From: Neocallimastix lanati (nom. inval.)
Lineage: Eukaryota > Neocallimastigomycota > Neocallimastigomycetes > Neocallimastigales > Neocallimastigaceae
Reading direction: 5' to 3'
Assembly (NCBI GenBank): GCA_016946835.1
Contig: JACVTC010000012.1
Span: 1,538,501-1,602,500 of the forward strand
Length of the DNA stretch: 64,000 nucleotides
Numbering within the stretch: position 1 is the stretch's first letter; each line of letters opens with the position of its first letter. This document shows, one piece after another, positions 12,858 through 26,995 of the stretch. A model generated the notes under the pieces. The model was not told the DNA's origin, did not search any database, and saw only the letters and a list, made by a program, of their open reading frames with translations. Both the position numbers and the translations under genes were made by a program.

Positions 12858-12898
<41 letters not shown>

Positions 12899-13222
12899 TT
12901 AGTATTAATATCTATCTAATATATGTGTAAAACTTATTATTATAATAATGAAAGTATTATATTTTATATTGATGATTGATATGAATAGAGTATTTAGTTT
13001 ACTATAAAAATTTATTTACATTTACATATATATATATATTTATTATTTATTATTAAGATAAATGTTGAACAATTAAGACACAAATTCAAGAACTAATGTA
13101 CAAAAAATTTTCTTTACATTATATTTATAGACATATATATGTGGCAAAGACTACATGACACGTTAATATAACATGAAATGTATTAATTAAATATATGCTA
13201 ATAATACATGTGTTAGGGAATC
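12511..13222. other. AT-rich intergenic region, no gene seen
   Basis: This stretch follows the isochorismatase gene. It contains several A homopolymers of 12-30 nt and AT-rich DNA without a supported coding segment. Confidence 0.6.
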
Positions 13223-13553
13223 GTGCATTTCAAAATGTGACTTACAAATATTTAAAATAAAGCCATACATTTTTTAGATATTTTATACAATCATATATAT
13301 ATATAATTAAATAATTAAATAATTAAATATATAATTAAATAGATATATTTTACAATTAAATATTATTAAATAACTATTTCAAAAGAAATAATAATATATT
13401 CTATTAAAAAAGAATTATAAAAGATCATTTATACAATTGAATATTAATTAATTATATATAAAAGAGAATATTTATTATTTATTTAATTATTATTTATTAA
13501 ATTATTAAAAATAACAAGCCATATATGATAATACGCCACATTGTGAAATGCAC
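13223..13553. mobile_element. MITE-like element with 19-bp terminal inverted repeats
   Basis: GTGCATTTCAAAATGTGAC at 13,223-13,241 and the complement of 13,535-13,553 (GTGCATTTCACAATGTGGC) match at 17 of 19 positions. They enclose about 290 bp of AT-rich, non-coding DNA. A related GTGCATTTTGTAATCT motif lies directly outside the right end, so the end may be duplicated. I find no clear target-site duplication. The layout fits a short non-autonomous DNA transposon, but other inverted repeats could look similar. Confidence 0.4.
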
Positions 13554-13834
13554 AGATTACAAAATGCACTATATTCCCCTTCAAACCTAATTATTTTAAA
13601 GAATGTAATTCGGTTTGCAAATGTACGTGTGAATTATGCTAATTTTTTTTTTTTTTTTTTCAAATATTAAAATTTTTCTTTAATATCTATAAACTATAAA
13701 TTGTTACTATTCTAAATTAATTAAAGTTAAAAAATTTTCTCAATTTTTACATTAAATGAAATTATTTTCTATTTTTTTTTTATGAAATATAATTATAATT
13801 TTAGAATTTTAGAAAAAGCAAAATAATTATTATA

Positions 13835-13990
13835 TATGATGAAAACCTTTTTCTTGAAGGATGAATTTATACCATCTCAATTTGTGAATACTGAATATTG
13901 AGAAGTACATTACTTTTAAATATAATCTGCTTTATAGATTAGCTAACTTTTAATATATTTTTTCGCTTTGTAGTTTTAGTGATAACTATT
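13835..13990 (+). repeat. Dispersed repeat, copy 2
   Basis: This is the partner of 6976-7140, with AACCTTTTTCTTGAA, ATAATCTGC and TGTAGTTTTAGTGATAACTA in the same order and spacing. It is non-coding. Confidence 0.6.
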
Positions 13991-15189
13991 AAATGTTTTT
14001 TTTATTGATTAGAATTTAAGTATTATAATATCGCTTTGTAGATAAGCGTTTCCTGTTGTATAAATTTGGAGTGTTACTTTTTTTTTTTTTTTTTTTTCTG
14101 AGGGAGTGGTTATGATTGAATTAATACCAATAATTAAATTATGCTTATTTTATATTTAAAATTAAAATTAATAAATGGAACTATTAATTAAATTATTTTA
14201 TATTTCTATTTCATTAAAATTTTTTTTTTTTTACTGACTTTCATCTTTATATTTTCATTTTGATACTTCTGGTGTCTTTCATTTTTTTTTTCCAATATTG
14301 TTACTATTGGAAGCTTATTATTTAATTTTTTTTTTTTTTTTTTTTTTTTTTTTGAAATATTAAATCCCAATGTAATAATCTTACTAAGTACTATCACTTA
14401 GTATAATTATTATCTACAACTTAACGACTAATTCATTAAGTTGTGAAAATAAAATAAAAAATAAAGTTTTACCTTTCGAGTTTAATAAAGTTAATTATAA
14501 TAATAATAAGGTTACACAGAATTAGACCATTGTTTAAATTAGAAATTATTTGTAAAATATGTTTTATTAGAAATTATTTTATTATTTATTTAAAGATAAA
14601 AATATAAATTATTATTATTATAACTAGGTTTTTTATAATAACTCTTGATTTCTTAAAGAGAACTAAAGAGCCTTATTAATTAATTTTTTGTGAAATTAAG
14701 GTTAAATAAAAAAATAAAAAAATTTCTTCGTAACAAATCCGTGTAACCTTTGATATTTGTTTATTATAATTAGTTATAATAAACTCTCCAATATTAAGAT
14801 AAGTATAACTATCTTATTTTAGTTTTCTCAATTTAATAATTTTTTATTAAGTTATTATTAAGTTGTAGTTAATAATTTAATTATAATAAATTTTAATAAT
14901 TAAATTATTACAGTGAGTTTCGTTACAGGATAATTGTGAACGAATCATCAGGCAGGCATTCAAAAGTTGACCAACTGTAATACTACATTTATGATTATTT
15001 AAATCATCCATTAAGTTTATTTATTTATTTTTAGAAATAGTAATAATAGTAATAATAAGTAATAGAACTTTTAACATTTGGTTGGAAGTTTTTGTTTGTT
15101 TACACTATAACTTTTAGAGTTAGAAAATTTTTTAATTAAGTTTTACCTCACCACTTTTAGATAGTAGACAAGCCGCAAAAAAAATTTAA
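13991..15189. other. AT-rich intergenic region, no gene seen
   Basis: The region contains T homopolymers up to about 27 nt and one moderately G+C-richer spot at 14,906-14,982. There, TATTACAGT and ACTGTAATA form a 9-bp inverted repeat around a 59-nt loop. A short frame at 14,206-14,397 on the minus strand is Lys-rich translation of T/A runs and is not accepted as a gene. Confidence 0.55.
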
Positions 15190-18100
15190 AAAAAAAAAAA
15201 AAAATAATTTTTTGGCTATATTTTGAAATTTTTACACTCACGATTATTTTAACCATATCTTTGGTCATCCTATATATTATTTATTTCTCACATCAATTAT
15301 AATTATCCTTCTGTATTTATAATTTATATAACCATTTTTTACATTCCTGTAGTTGGTTACCTTTCAATTTTATATTATTTTAGTCAATAAACTATATCTA
15401 CTATAAACTTAAAATATTTTTTAAATAGAAATTAATCCTTTAAAAACAGTTGTATATTAAACTTCTTTATTTAGAATCTAAATAATAAATAAAAATAAGC
15501 TTTTTAAAATTAATTAAATGTTAATTTTTTTTTAAAAAAAAAAAAAATAAAATAAAATAAAAAAAAAATTGGTTACATTATTTTTTAAATTTTAATTATC
15601 CGCTTTAACTTAAGTTTAAAAACAAATTAATATTTATTTAATCTTTAAACACATTTTATATAATTATTTATAATTAATAATTATTGTTTATTTTATTTTT
15701 TATAATATTTTATTTTTTTTATTTTAATTTTTATTCATTATTTTGCTTATTTACTAGTTTAAAAACAAATTAATATTTATTATCTTTAAACACATTTTTA
15801 TATAATTAATTATTATTATTAATTATTGTTTATTTTATTTTTTATAATATTTAATTTTTTTATTTTAATTTTTATTCATTATTTTGCTTATTTACTTAAT
15901 TTTTTTTATTATTTCTATACTTACAATATTTATTTATTTTTTTTTTTATTACAATACAATATTTTTTTTAAAAATTTTTTTATGAAAAAACAATAATTTT
16001 TTTATACATTTTTAAAAATTAATTATTCTTTTTTTTTTTTTATGAGTAAAAATTTTAATATTAAAAAAAAAATTAAATAAAATAATACATTTTTTCAATA
16101 TTCTATAAAATTTATATACTGCTATTATAAGAATAAAATTAATTCTTTAAATAGCAAATTATTTTTGAAAATTTAAATATTTCAATGTATTTTTTCTATT
16201 AATAATACATATTAATAAATATTTTGGAATTTTCATTATTTCTTAATTTAATATAATAATCTATTTTTTTTTTCTCTATTTTTCTTTTTTATATTTCATT
16301 TTTTTTATCGTTTTTATTTTTAATTCATATTTTTTGTTTAATAAATTAACTTATTTAATACCCTTCATCATCTTCTTAAGTAATGGACAGAATCCGAATA
16401 ATATAATACCAGATACGGCTCCCATAATTGCAAATACACTGAAGAACTTAGTAAGAGTATCAATTTCAAATCCTGCAATATTCTTAAATCCTTCTTGCTT
16501 ACTTGGCTTAAGTTGGGCTAACTTAGCTGAGAAAACGTTAGAAGCTGCATTACTCATGAACCAGACACCCATTAATAAGGATGATAAGTGAGCTGGAGAT
16601 AACTTATTAACCATTGAAAGACCAATTGGAGATAAGCAAAGTTCACCAATAGTGTGAATAACATAAAGACTAACTAACCACCAGTAGGAAACCTTATCAT
16701 TATCACCAACACCTTGAGTACCAATAGCAATTACAACGTAACCAACTGCTAATAAAATAAGACCAATAGCTTGCTTAGCTGGTGAGAATGGTTCAAGCTT
16801 ACGTTTACCTAATGCTTCCCAAAGCATGGCCGCAAGTGGTGCAAGAACAACAATAGCAATTGGATTAACTGATTGTAACCATGCAGTTGGGAATTCCCAA
16901 TCTATTCCGAAACCAATACGTCTGTCACATTGTTGGTCAGCAAATACTGTTAAGGAAGAACCAGCTTGTTCATAAGCTGCCCAGAAGAAAATAACGAAAA
17001 CTGCAATGATATAAATAACTCCAATACGACTCTTTTGTGTTCCATTAAGGTTTCTATCAGTAATGATAAATATTGGAAGTGCAATAGTACAAGCATAAAT
17101 AATAGCTGAAATATATTCATTGAAATCACTCCATCTAGCATTCTTCTTTCCATCCTTATCTTCTGCTAATAACCACATGTATAAAAATAATACAGCAATA
17201 CCAATAACAATACTACAAATAAGTCTAACTGGTGAATTCTTCTTTAATTCAGTAACTTCAGAATCTTCTACCTTAACTTCTTCTTCCTTTAAAGTCTTTT
17301 CAAGTAATTCAACTTGTTCCTTTTGTCTCTTTTTAACTTCATCCTTGTCTGGAGTAAGACCAACTTGTAAACCATCTGGAGTAACAAGTAATTTATTCTT
17401 TAAGAGACTAAAGATAATAATAGATAAAATCATACCAATACCAGCACAGAAGAAACCCCATTTATAACCACCTGGATTCAAATAACCATTTCTCTTTGGA
17501 ACAACGGTACTACAAACGAATGGTGCAATAAAAGCACCTAAGTTAATACCCATATAAAAGATTGTGAAAGCAGAATCCTTACGAGAATCGGTAGCTTCAT
17601 ATAAATCACCTAACATAGTTGAAATATTTGGCTTGAAGAATCCATTACCCATAATAAGAAAGAAAAGACCACCATATAATAAAATATTTGATAAAGTATT
17701 GTTTACATTTGGATCAATAGTTTTTCCATCAGTAATAGATTGTTTAACAAATAAAGCAGATCCAAACATAAGGAATTGACCAATAGCCATAAGAACACCA
17801 CCAATAATAATAGATTTACGGTTACCCCAGTAACGATCAGATATCCAACCACCTAAAACTGGAGTTAAATATACTAAACCAGTATAAGTACCGTAAATAG
17901 AATAGGCAGTACTTTCACTACATAAAGCGGATACAAGATAAAGAACGAAAATACCTCTCATACCGTAGTAACTGAAACGTTCAGCCATTTCAGTAACGAA
18001 AAGAAGGTATAAACCTTTTGGATGTCCTTTTTTCTTTTCAACAACTTCACCCGATGTCATTTTTATTTTTTTAATTCAATAACAAACAAACTTAATTTAA

Positions 18101-18570
18101 TCTATTCCTTAATTTTTTTTAAAATTTTTATATTAATATGTATTATTTTATTTAATACTTTTTTTATTTTATTTTCTTAAATTAAAAAAATATTATATAT
18201 TATGAAAAAATAATAATAATAAATTTTAATATATTTTTTAATTTATATAGTTTTTTTTTTTATTATTAATATATATTATTTTATTTATTTATTTTTTTTT
18301 TTTTAAATTAAAAAATATTATTTTTTTTTGTTTATGAAATAAATTTTTTCAAGAAATTTTTTTTGCTTTTATAGTATTTTTTTTTTTATTATTTTTTTTA
18401 TTACTATTATTTTTACTATTATCTTAGTATTTATTATGTATTGAAAATAATAATAAATAAAACAAATAATAATAATAAATAAGATTAAATTTAAAAACAT
18501 TTTTAATTTATATTTAATTTAAGGGATATATTTTTTAATTTATATCTATTTTTTAAAAAAAGATAATTAT
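15190..18570 (-). repeat. Left arm of a large inverted duplication carrying a POT transporter
   Basis: Read on the minus strand, this arm aligns with about 28,402-31,340 on the plus strand. It starts at ATTATC/GATAAT near 18,560, runs through the transporter gene, and extends about 1.1 kb past its stop, to blocks such as ATGGTTAAAATAATC near 15,250. Non-coding parts differ by many substitutions and indels, including an extra tandem duplication of about 170 bp upstream of the gene in this arm. The coding part is almost identical. Confidence 0.85.
16351..18060 (-). CDS. POT/PTR2-family proton-coupled peptide transporter, copy A
   Basis: This is an uninterrupted 569-residue frame. The N terminus has the family signature E-x-x-E-R-F-x-Y-Y-G (residues 24-33), and FYMGINLGAF (168-177) is the second POT signature. 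The protein is hydrophobic with some 12-14 predicted membrane helices and a long Lys/Glu-rich cytosolic loop (about 235-275) before the C-terminal half. Family members import di- and tripeptides with protons across the plasma membrane. The HPKGLYLLF start, the AYEQAGSS segment and the compact length resemble bacterial DtpT-type transporters more than fungal Ptr2. The absence of introns, when the isochorismatase gene has six, also fits bacterial ancestry, but this is inference. Compared with copy B it lacks a two-residue Asn-Ala insertion after residue 114, has KRN instead of SED at 189-191, and Glu instead of Val in GIDW(E/V)FP. The ATG is preceded by an A-rich leader. Confidence 0.93.
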   Translation of the reverse strand: MTSGEVVEKKKGHPKGLYLLFVTEMAERFSYYGMRGIFVLYLVSALCSESTAYSIYGTYTGLVYLTPVLGGWISDRYWGNRKSIIIGGVLMAIGQFLMFGSALFVKQSITDGKTIDPNVNNTLSNILLYGGLFFLIMGNGFFKPNISTMLGDLYEATDSRKDSAFTIFYMGINLGAFIAPFVCSTVVPKRNGYLNPGGYKWGFFCAGIGMILSIIIFSLLKNKLLVTPDGLQVGLTPDKDEVKKRQKEQVELLEKTLKEEEVKVEDSEVTELKKNSPVRLICSIVIGIAVLFLYMWLLAEDKDGKKNARWSDFNEYISAIIYACTIALPIFIITDRNLNGTQKSRIGVIYIIAVFVIFFWAAYEQAGSSLTVFADQQCDRRIGFGIDWEFPTAWLQSVNPIAIVVLAPLAAMLWEALGKRKLEPFSPAKQAIGLILLAVGYVVIAIGTQGVGDNDKVSYWWLVSLYVIHTIGELCLSPIGLSMVNKLSPAHLSSLLMGVWFMSNAASNVFSAKLAQLKPSKQEGFKNIAGFEIDTLTKFFSVFAIMGAVSGIILFGFCPLLKKMMKGIK

Positions 18571-19099
18571 CAAGGTTTCCAATAAAATTATTATTAATTT
18601 TGAGAAATAATTCATTTCAATATTTTTCTCAAACTTTCTTGCTTCACTTTTAAATTACTCATTAATAATTAGACAATATAGACTTATCTATTTTGATCTT
18701 ATCTCTATTTCTTAAAGCTTCTTTTGAATTATATATGATAAAAAAAAATTTTAATACTTTTCATAATTTTCATATTTATCATATTTATAATCATGTCATC
18801 ACCTTTTTTATATATAACCAAAAAAAAAAAAAGTGAATAAGAATTAAAATTGTAATTTTTAAAAATATCTAATAGTTTCATTAAAAAATTTTTTAATAGG
18901 AAGTAATTTAAATATTTCCAAATTATTTAAAAGATTGATAGAAAAAAAATGTATATATTTTTAATAATTAAAAGTTTTTTAATAATGAAGAGCTACATTT
19001 TCCGTAAAAATAAAGATATAAAATTGACATTTTTCTGCTCATACATATTACTTTTCTTTTCCTGCTACAGTAAAAATTCAAAAAGATCAAAAACATATC

Positions 19100-19139
<40 letters not shown>

Positions 19140-19778
19140 TTTTAATTCTAATACTTAACAGCTAATTATTCTTTCAACTTATCTTTACTAATTTAAATTA
19201 TTTTTTGAGAAATATCACTTTTTTGAATAATAATTAATTTTTTATTTATTTATTCAATTACATTTTTATTAACTATCTTATATTTAAAAGCAATATTTAT
19301 CCTAACCCATAAATTAAATTATATCTATTAAAATTTTAAATAGTTATAATAATAATAATAATCTAAACCTAATCCATTAAAATATTAAATTTTTTCTATG
19401 TTTATACATAAATAGACTTAATGATATTTAAAAATTTTTTTTTTGTTTATGAAATTTTTAAATAAATATTAAAAAAAAAGTTTATTTTGGGTTTCGAAAG
19501 TAAGGGACCTTTAACTTTTCCCATTCATGGATGACAACTCCTTGTGGGCTAATTAATAATAGTACAAAAATCGCTAATTCAAAATTTGTTAAAGTATTCC
19601 GAAAATTCCACATAATATAAAATTGAGAAATAAAATTTTCTCCAAGGTGATTGGAAAATATTATTAAAAAATTACACATTTATATTTTAAATAATTAAAT
19701 TGATAATTTTTTATTTATTTATTTAGTATTTATCAAATAATATCTATTATTTTATATTGTTTTTTATTTACTAATAAT

Positions 19779-20502
<724 letters not shown>

Positions 20503-20960
20503 CAATATTCCACTATTGTTGCTATCATTTTTATTAATTTTTATTTTAAATACAATATAAATATATAAATATATTATTTTTTATTGTAATTTTTACTTTA
20601 TATATTCATTATTATATTTATATTTTACTTTTTGTTTATTTTACTTTGAAAAAAAAATATTAATAATTATAAATAAAATATATATAAATATATATATATA
20701 TAATTGTGAATAAAAATGTATTATTTTTTTTTAAGAATTATAAATAAATGACTTTAACATTTATTAATATTCATCAAATTAATAATGAATATTAATTTTC
20801 ATAAAATATACATTTATTAATATTTATCAAATTAATGATAAATATTTTTAATTTTCATATATTTTTAATCAAAATTATTGTATATATATATATTTATATA
20901 TATTTTATTTATAATGATTAATATTTTTTTTTATAATATGATGATTATAGAGTTCAGTAC

Positions 20961-21023
20961 TAATAAATGTTTAAATAATTTGTTTCCTTCATCCTTTACT
21001 TTTTTAGCTAATTCTTTACGTTC
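20961..21023 (-). pseudogene. Possible orphan exon of a TPR protein
   Basis: On the minus strand, an acceptor-like CTATAG precedes 21 codons reading ERKELAKKVKDEGNKLFKHLL, and a GTACTG donor-like site follows. The KDEGNKLFK string resembles the first helix of TPR repeats in co-chaperones. I could not find convincing partner exons on either side in the AT-rich DNA. It may be a relic, an exon of an unrecognised gene, or chance. Confidence 0.22.
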
Positions 21024-24000
21024 CTATAGTTTAATATATATTTAAAATATTGTAATTAAATATACATATATAATTTGTTAATATTATTATAATTAAATTA
21101 TTTGAATTATATTTAAAAATTTTATATAAATAAATATATATATAATATACTGTATAAATATATGAATATTTATTTATTATTAAATATTTTAAGAATAAAC
21201 TTTAAATTCTTCTCATCACTTAAATGAAATTTATAAATATTTCTTTAAAGAGATAAATTAAAAAAAATAAAAAAAAAAAAATTAATAAAAAAATTTTTTT
21301 GTTAGTGTTAATATAATTAAATATAATGTATAATTATTTAATTATAACTTATATATTTAACATAAACATTAAAATCAATATTTATAAATTTTTGTATATA
21401 CTTTATCATTTATTTCTCTTTTAAATTTTAAATTTTATTTTATTTCAGTTTTATGATAATTTTGTGATAGTTATTTTACATTATCTTTTACATATATTAT
21501 TAAAATTAAGAATATAGTATGAATATATGATATATAAATAAATAGGCTAATATTATAAATAATATATTGTTTTTATATTACGTTATAAATTAACTTGATT
21601 CTTAATTTTAATTAGGAGAAAATTTATTATTTTTTTATGTACTAACATATTTTATATAATTAATGTTATTTAATTGTATAACATATTTTTATATGTTTAA
21701 TTATAATATTTTTTTTTTTTTTTTTAAAAATTGATTGCATAACCAAAGTAAAAAAAAAAAAAAAAAAAATTGTATTGAATTATAGTTATTTTTGTATATT
21801 TAATCATAATATTTTTTTTAAAAACTAATCCATATCATATATATAAATTATTTAAAATATTTAGTATTAGTAGTATTAATAAAATAATATTAAATATTAT
21901 AAATAAAATATATCAGTCTCCAAAAAAATAATGAATTTATTCTAAATATAAAAGTATTAAATAAAATTATGAAAAATAAATTAAAGCTATCTATATAAAA
22001 ATTATAAAAAATATTAATATAAAATATATGATAACATAGATTAATGATCTAAAATAAATTTATGTTTTTATTGTTAAATTCTTTTTATAATATTTTTTTT
22101 ATTATGTTTCATTATGTTATTATTAATATAATAAAAATTACATTCACATAAATACAAATTAATTAAAAATTATTAAAAATAAAGGTTTTTATTTCATTTC
22201 TTTATATTATAATTTATGTTTTTTACACTTATTATTAATACATGAATTTCATTAATAATTATGATTTTTATTTTCATTTTATATGTAATATTTTGATCTA
22301 TTTAATTATTATATATATAATATATATCAATATATTATATATATAATTATTTAATTTATAAATACAAAATAATAAAAAAAAAAAAATTTAAATAGGTTTT
22401 ATAATAAACTGTAATATTGAAAATATATAATAAACAAATATTTATAGTAATTTAATTTATAATTGAACAATAAAAAAATAATATAAATATATTATAATTT
22501 AATTTATGGTAAAATTATATATTTAGTTTTAATACTAATAAAAATAAATATTATTAATATATATGTCAAAACAACCGTATATTTAAGTTTTCCTTTTTTT
22601 TTTTTTTTTTTTTGTAATTATATTAAAATGATAAATATAATAATCAGAGTTTTTTTACGGAAAATATTTAGAACTATAATAATAATAAATTATATGTAGA
22701 AATATAATAGTAAAGGAAATAATTAAATTAAAAAAGAGTGGGTAACAAATTAATTTCATAGAATGAAGGTCAAACAATTATAATTATTATTTAATATAAT
22801 ATATAAATAAGATTTTATTTTAATTGATAAAAGCGAAACTAAATTTATTAATAAATAATTTATTATGTAATAATAATTAATTCATATATTTATTATTATT
22901 AGTATTATTATTTTATTTTATTTTTTAATATTTTGCCTTGTTTTCCATTATTAATATTATTCTTTTAAGTATTCATAAAAAAAATAAAATAAAATAAAAT
23001 GATTATATTTAAAAATATAATTTATATTATTGTACAGTATATATATTAAAAATATTAATTTATTAATTACTAATAAAGTTAACAATCATACCACAAATTA
23101 TAACTAATAAATTAAATATGAAATTATTCAATTTTCATATCTATTTTATAACTAGTTATAATAATTATATTTCCAATAAAGAAAAAAGAAAAAACTTTAA
23201 ATATTTTTTTTTTTTGTTAAAGTATAGTTATTTGATATTTTATTTTATTTCAGGTAATTTATTTTTTTTATGCTAATTGAAAACTGAAGGTACTAATAAT
23301 ATTTTAATTGATAAAAATATGTATATATATTAGTATTTTTTCTATTTTTTTTTTTTAAATTCTTATATTAAATAGAAAGTTATATTGTTTAAAAATAATA
23401 TAAAATAAATATTATAAACAAATTTGATGATAATATTATACTTTATCAACTAATATTACAAATAGGTTTATTAATATTTTTTTTCAGAAAAATTTTTTTC
23501 AAATATAAATAACTATATATTATGCTATTATTAATTTTTATCTTATCATTTTTTAACAGAAAAAAATTTTTTTTGTATATATAAATTTATTTGCCAAAAA
23601 AATACAAAACCATATTACTATTGTTTAATTATACATTAAAGGCAAATATAATATTGTATATTTTAATTTAATATATTAAACTTTAATATGAAAAAAAATT
23701 TTTATATCTTCCTTATATATTTAAAAATACTTATTTTAAATTTACTTTATTAAAATCTTATTATTATTTAAAAAAAAAGGGGTAAAATATTTTGTGGCTT
23801 TTTATTATTATTGTTTGTTATTTTTTTTTTTTTACCTTTTTTATAAAAATTATATGGCTTTTTTTTTTTTCTGAACAATTCAAAAAAAATTTTTTTATTT
23901 ATATTTTTATTAAGTTACTATCTAAATTAATAATAAATAAAGTTTATAATTATTGATTATTCTTTTTTTATTTTATTTTATTTTTTTTTTATTTTATTTT

Positions 24001-25949
24001 TTTTTTGAGTTGTATAAAGATAAATTATCAATATTGATTAAAATATACTATTGTTCAATTTTTTTTTAATGTATTTCCTTTAACCATAAGCAACAACAAA
24101 TAATTAAATTAGTAATATTGCTTTAAATATAAAAGTTTTGAAGAAGATATATTTAATATAAAGGTTATATTCAAATGTTATTTGCCTTTTATGAAATGAA
24201 TTATTTATTTTAGTTTTATAATTAAGTTTTATGAGTAATGAAAGATCAAAATATTTAATAAATCAAACATATTAATTTTTAATGATACTAATATATTAAT
24301 AATATACATTATTTTATATACTTTAATTAATAATTATAATTGTTACATATAATAATTTTTAAGTATATTATTATTATATGAAAAAAATAATATAAAATAT
24401 AATATTTATAAAAATATTTTAATAAAATAATTTGCACATGTTGTTATATAATTTTAAAAACGGTAAAATAATGTTATTAAAATTATAGTATAAAATTAAT
24501 ATAATTTAATATAATTTGGAATAATTTAGTATTTATATTTATTTATATTTTATTAATAGAAAGTAAATATTTATAAAAACAATATTAAAAAAAAAAAAAA
24601 GAAATTTATCCAAAATTAATTTATATAAAATATTATTCTCCCGTAAATGATAAATAAACTATATATAAATTAATTTTTTAATATGGCTTAACCTTTTTAT
24701 TCTATTAAATATATTATTTTTTTAAAAAATTTCATGTGTAATAACTATATAAAATAAAAAAAATTTATAAATATATAATATATAAATTAAATTTAAATAA
24801 TTAATTTAAAATATAATATATTATATAAATTTATTATATAATATATATTTTTTAATTTTAAATTTTTTAATATTAAATTTTTTATGGTATTTTTTTTTTT
24901 TTTTAATTTACATTAATTAAAATGAAGGGCAAATTATAAAAAAAAATTAATCATTCATATGAAATTTATTTTTTAAAAATGAAAAAAAAAAAAAAGAAAA
25001 AAAAAAAAAAAAAAAAAAAATGGAAATTAATAAATAAAAAATAGAAAATATTTAATAACAAATAGCAATTACTTTATAAAAAAAAGCAAATATTAACTAA
25101 AAAAAAGCAAATATTAAAATAAAAATAGCAAAAAATAAAATAATAATAGAAAAAATTTGACTTATAGTATAAAAAAATATAAAAGACATAAAAATAAAGA
25201 AGCATAAAAAAAAAAAAAAAGTATATATAGATAGAAAAAAGATGTTGTTTTTAATTACTTAAATCAGCTTTGTTATTCATTTTAAATATAAATAATAAAA
25301 AATGATTATAAAATTTACAAAAAGAAAATATAAATTATAAATTTACAAAAAAAAAAAAAAAAAAAAAAAGAACAATTAAAGGAAATGTGGGCTGAAAAAA
25401 AGATAATAAAAAAAATTTTTTTTTTTAAAAGAGAAATTTTTTTAAAAAAAAAGAACTTCAATGAATATGGAATTTGATAAAAAAAAATAATAATAAACTT
25501 CGACAAAGAAAGTGGATTAATGATTTATATTAGAATAGTTAAAAATTATTGAAAGTTGGTTACAAATCTTTGATAAACTTTGTTAAATTTTTTGATTTTT
25601 TTTTCTTTTTATGAATTATTAATCAATGATAAAATCTACGGTAAAGGAAATTATTATTTATTTAAATTTAAAACTAATATTAATTTCGATAGTATTATTG
25701 GATGATTATTTATTATAAGTTTCATTAATAAGGTTGATATAAAATATCCCATTTGCTTATATTATTAGTTATGGTTATTTAATAAATTTTAGAAACATTG
25801 ATTTTTTTTTTTTTAATAATTATAAAATATATCAAACTGATATTAAATACAAATTTTACTATTATTTTTGATGCGTTGAACATTATGGGTGTATATATAG
25901 AATATTTATTATTTTTTGTTTAATAAAAATTTTGTACATTATAAAAAAT

Positions 25950-25986
25950 AACGTATAGAATTATACTTAAGGTAATTCTATACGTT
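25950..25986. repeat. Perfect 14-bp stem hairpin
   Basis: AACGTATAGAATTA (25,950-25,963) pairs exactly with TAATTCTATACGTT (25,973-25,986) around a 9-nt loop TACTTAAGG. There is no adjacent gene on either strand, so a terminator or regulatory role cannot be argued from position. Confidence 0.7.
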
Positions 25987-26819
25987 AAAAAGTGTTGATT
26001 ATTGTTAATCTAAAATACGTATAAATTAAATAAATTTTTAAATATAGTATACACAGATATGATAAAATAAATTATTAAGAAAATATTTGAATTTGATAAA
26101 ATAAATTTTTAAAATAAAGATTTGATAAAACAAATTCAATTATATATTATCAATGTATTTACATAAGTATTTATTTGTTCATTATATTTTATATATTAAA
26201 ATATTAAATTTAAATAATTACTGTTTAATTTATTAAAATAATAAATTTAAATATTTACTGTTTATAAAGTGACATTTTCAATTAATACATTAATAGAAAA
26301 TATCATTTTTACTACTATTAATATTATTATCTTTTTTTTTATTCTTAAATTGAATAATATGAACAAGAAAGATTTAAAATTTATATTTATTTTTTTATCC
26401 ATTATTCTTTATATGATGTCTAGTTTCAATCTTAATAAATTTATCTTTTATTGATTTAAAAAATATAAATATATATAACAAATAATTAGTGGTATACTTT
26501 TTTTTTCACTATTAATCTATAGGATATTATTTTTTTCTAAATAAAAATAATAATAAAAAAATGAAAGATAAAAATTATTTAATATTAAATTAATTTTTTT
26601 GAAAGCATACTATAAATAATTATTTTTATTTAAATGTTTCTAAATTTAAACATTAATTAATATTTTATTTATAATTACACTTTTCAATATTTATATTTAT
26701 GTATTTAATAATTTTTATAATTAGATGATTTATTAATACATGTATTATTAAATCTTATTAATGAATACTTATAATTTAATATGAAGTGACATATAATAAA
26801 TGTATCTTAATATTTTTAT

Positions 26820-26995
26820 TTAATAAAATAAAATAATAAAATAATATAATAATAAAATAATATAATAATAAAATAATAAAATAATAAAATAAAATAAAAA
26901 TAAAATAAAATAATAATAAAATAATAATAAAATAATAATAAAATAATAATAAAATAATAATAAAATAAAAAATTATAAAATAAAATAAAACATAT
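26820..26995 (+). repeat. A/T microsatellite of AAAATAAT units
   Basis: Units of AAAATAAT, AAAATAATAAT and AAAAT alternate over about 175 bp. No coding content. Confidence 0.8.

Noticed and set aside
16334-17779. Several plus-strand frames over transporter copy A, and their counterparts over copy B
   Set aside because: Shadows of the transporter frames; the same shadows appear in both copies, as expected from near-identical DNA.
26269-26454. 61-residue hydrophobic frame
   Set aside because: Ile/Phe-rich composition expected by chance in this DNA; no start context or partner exons.
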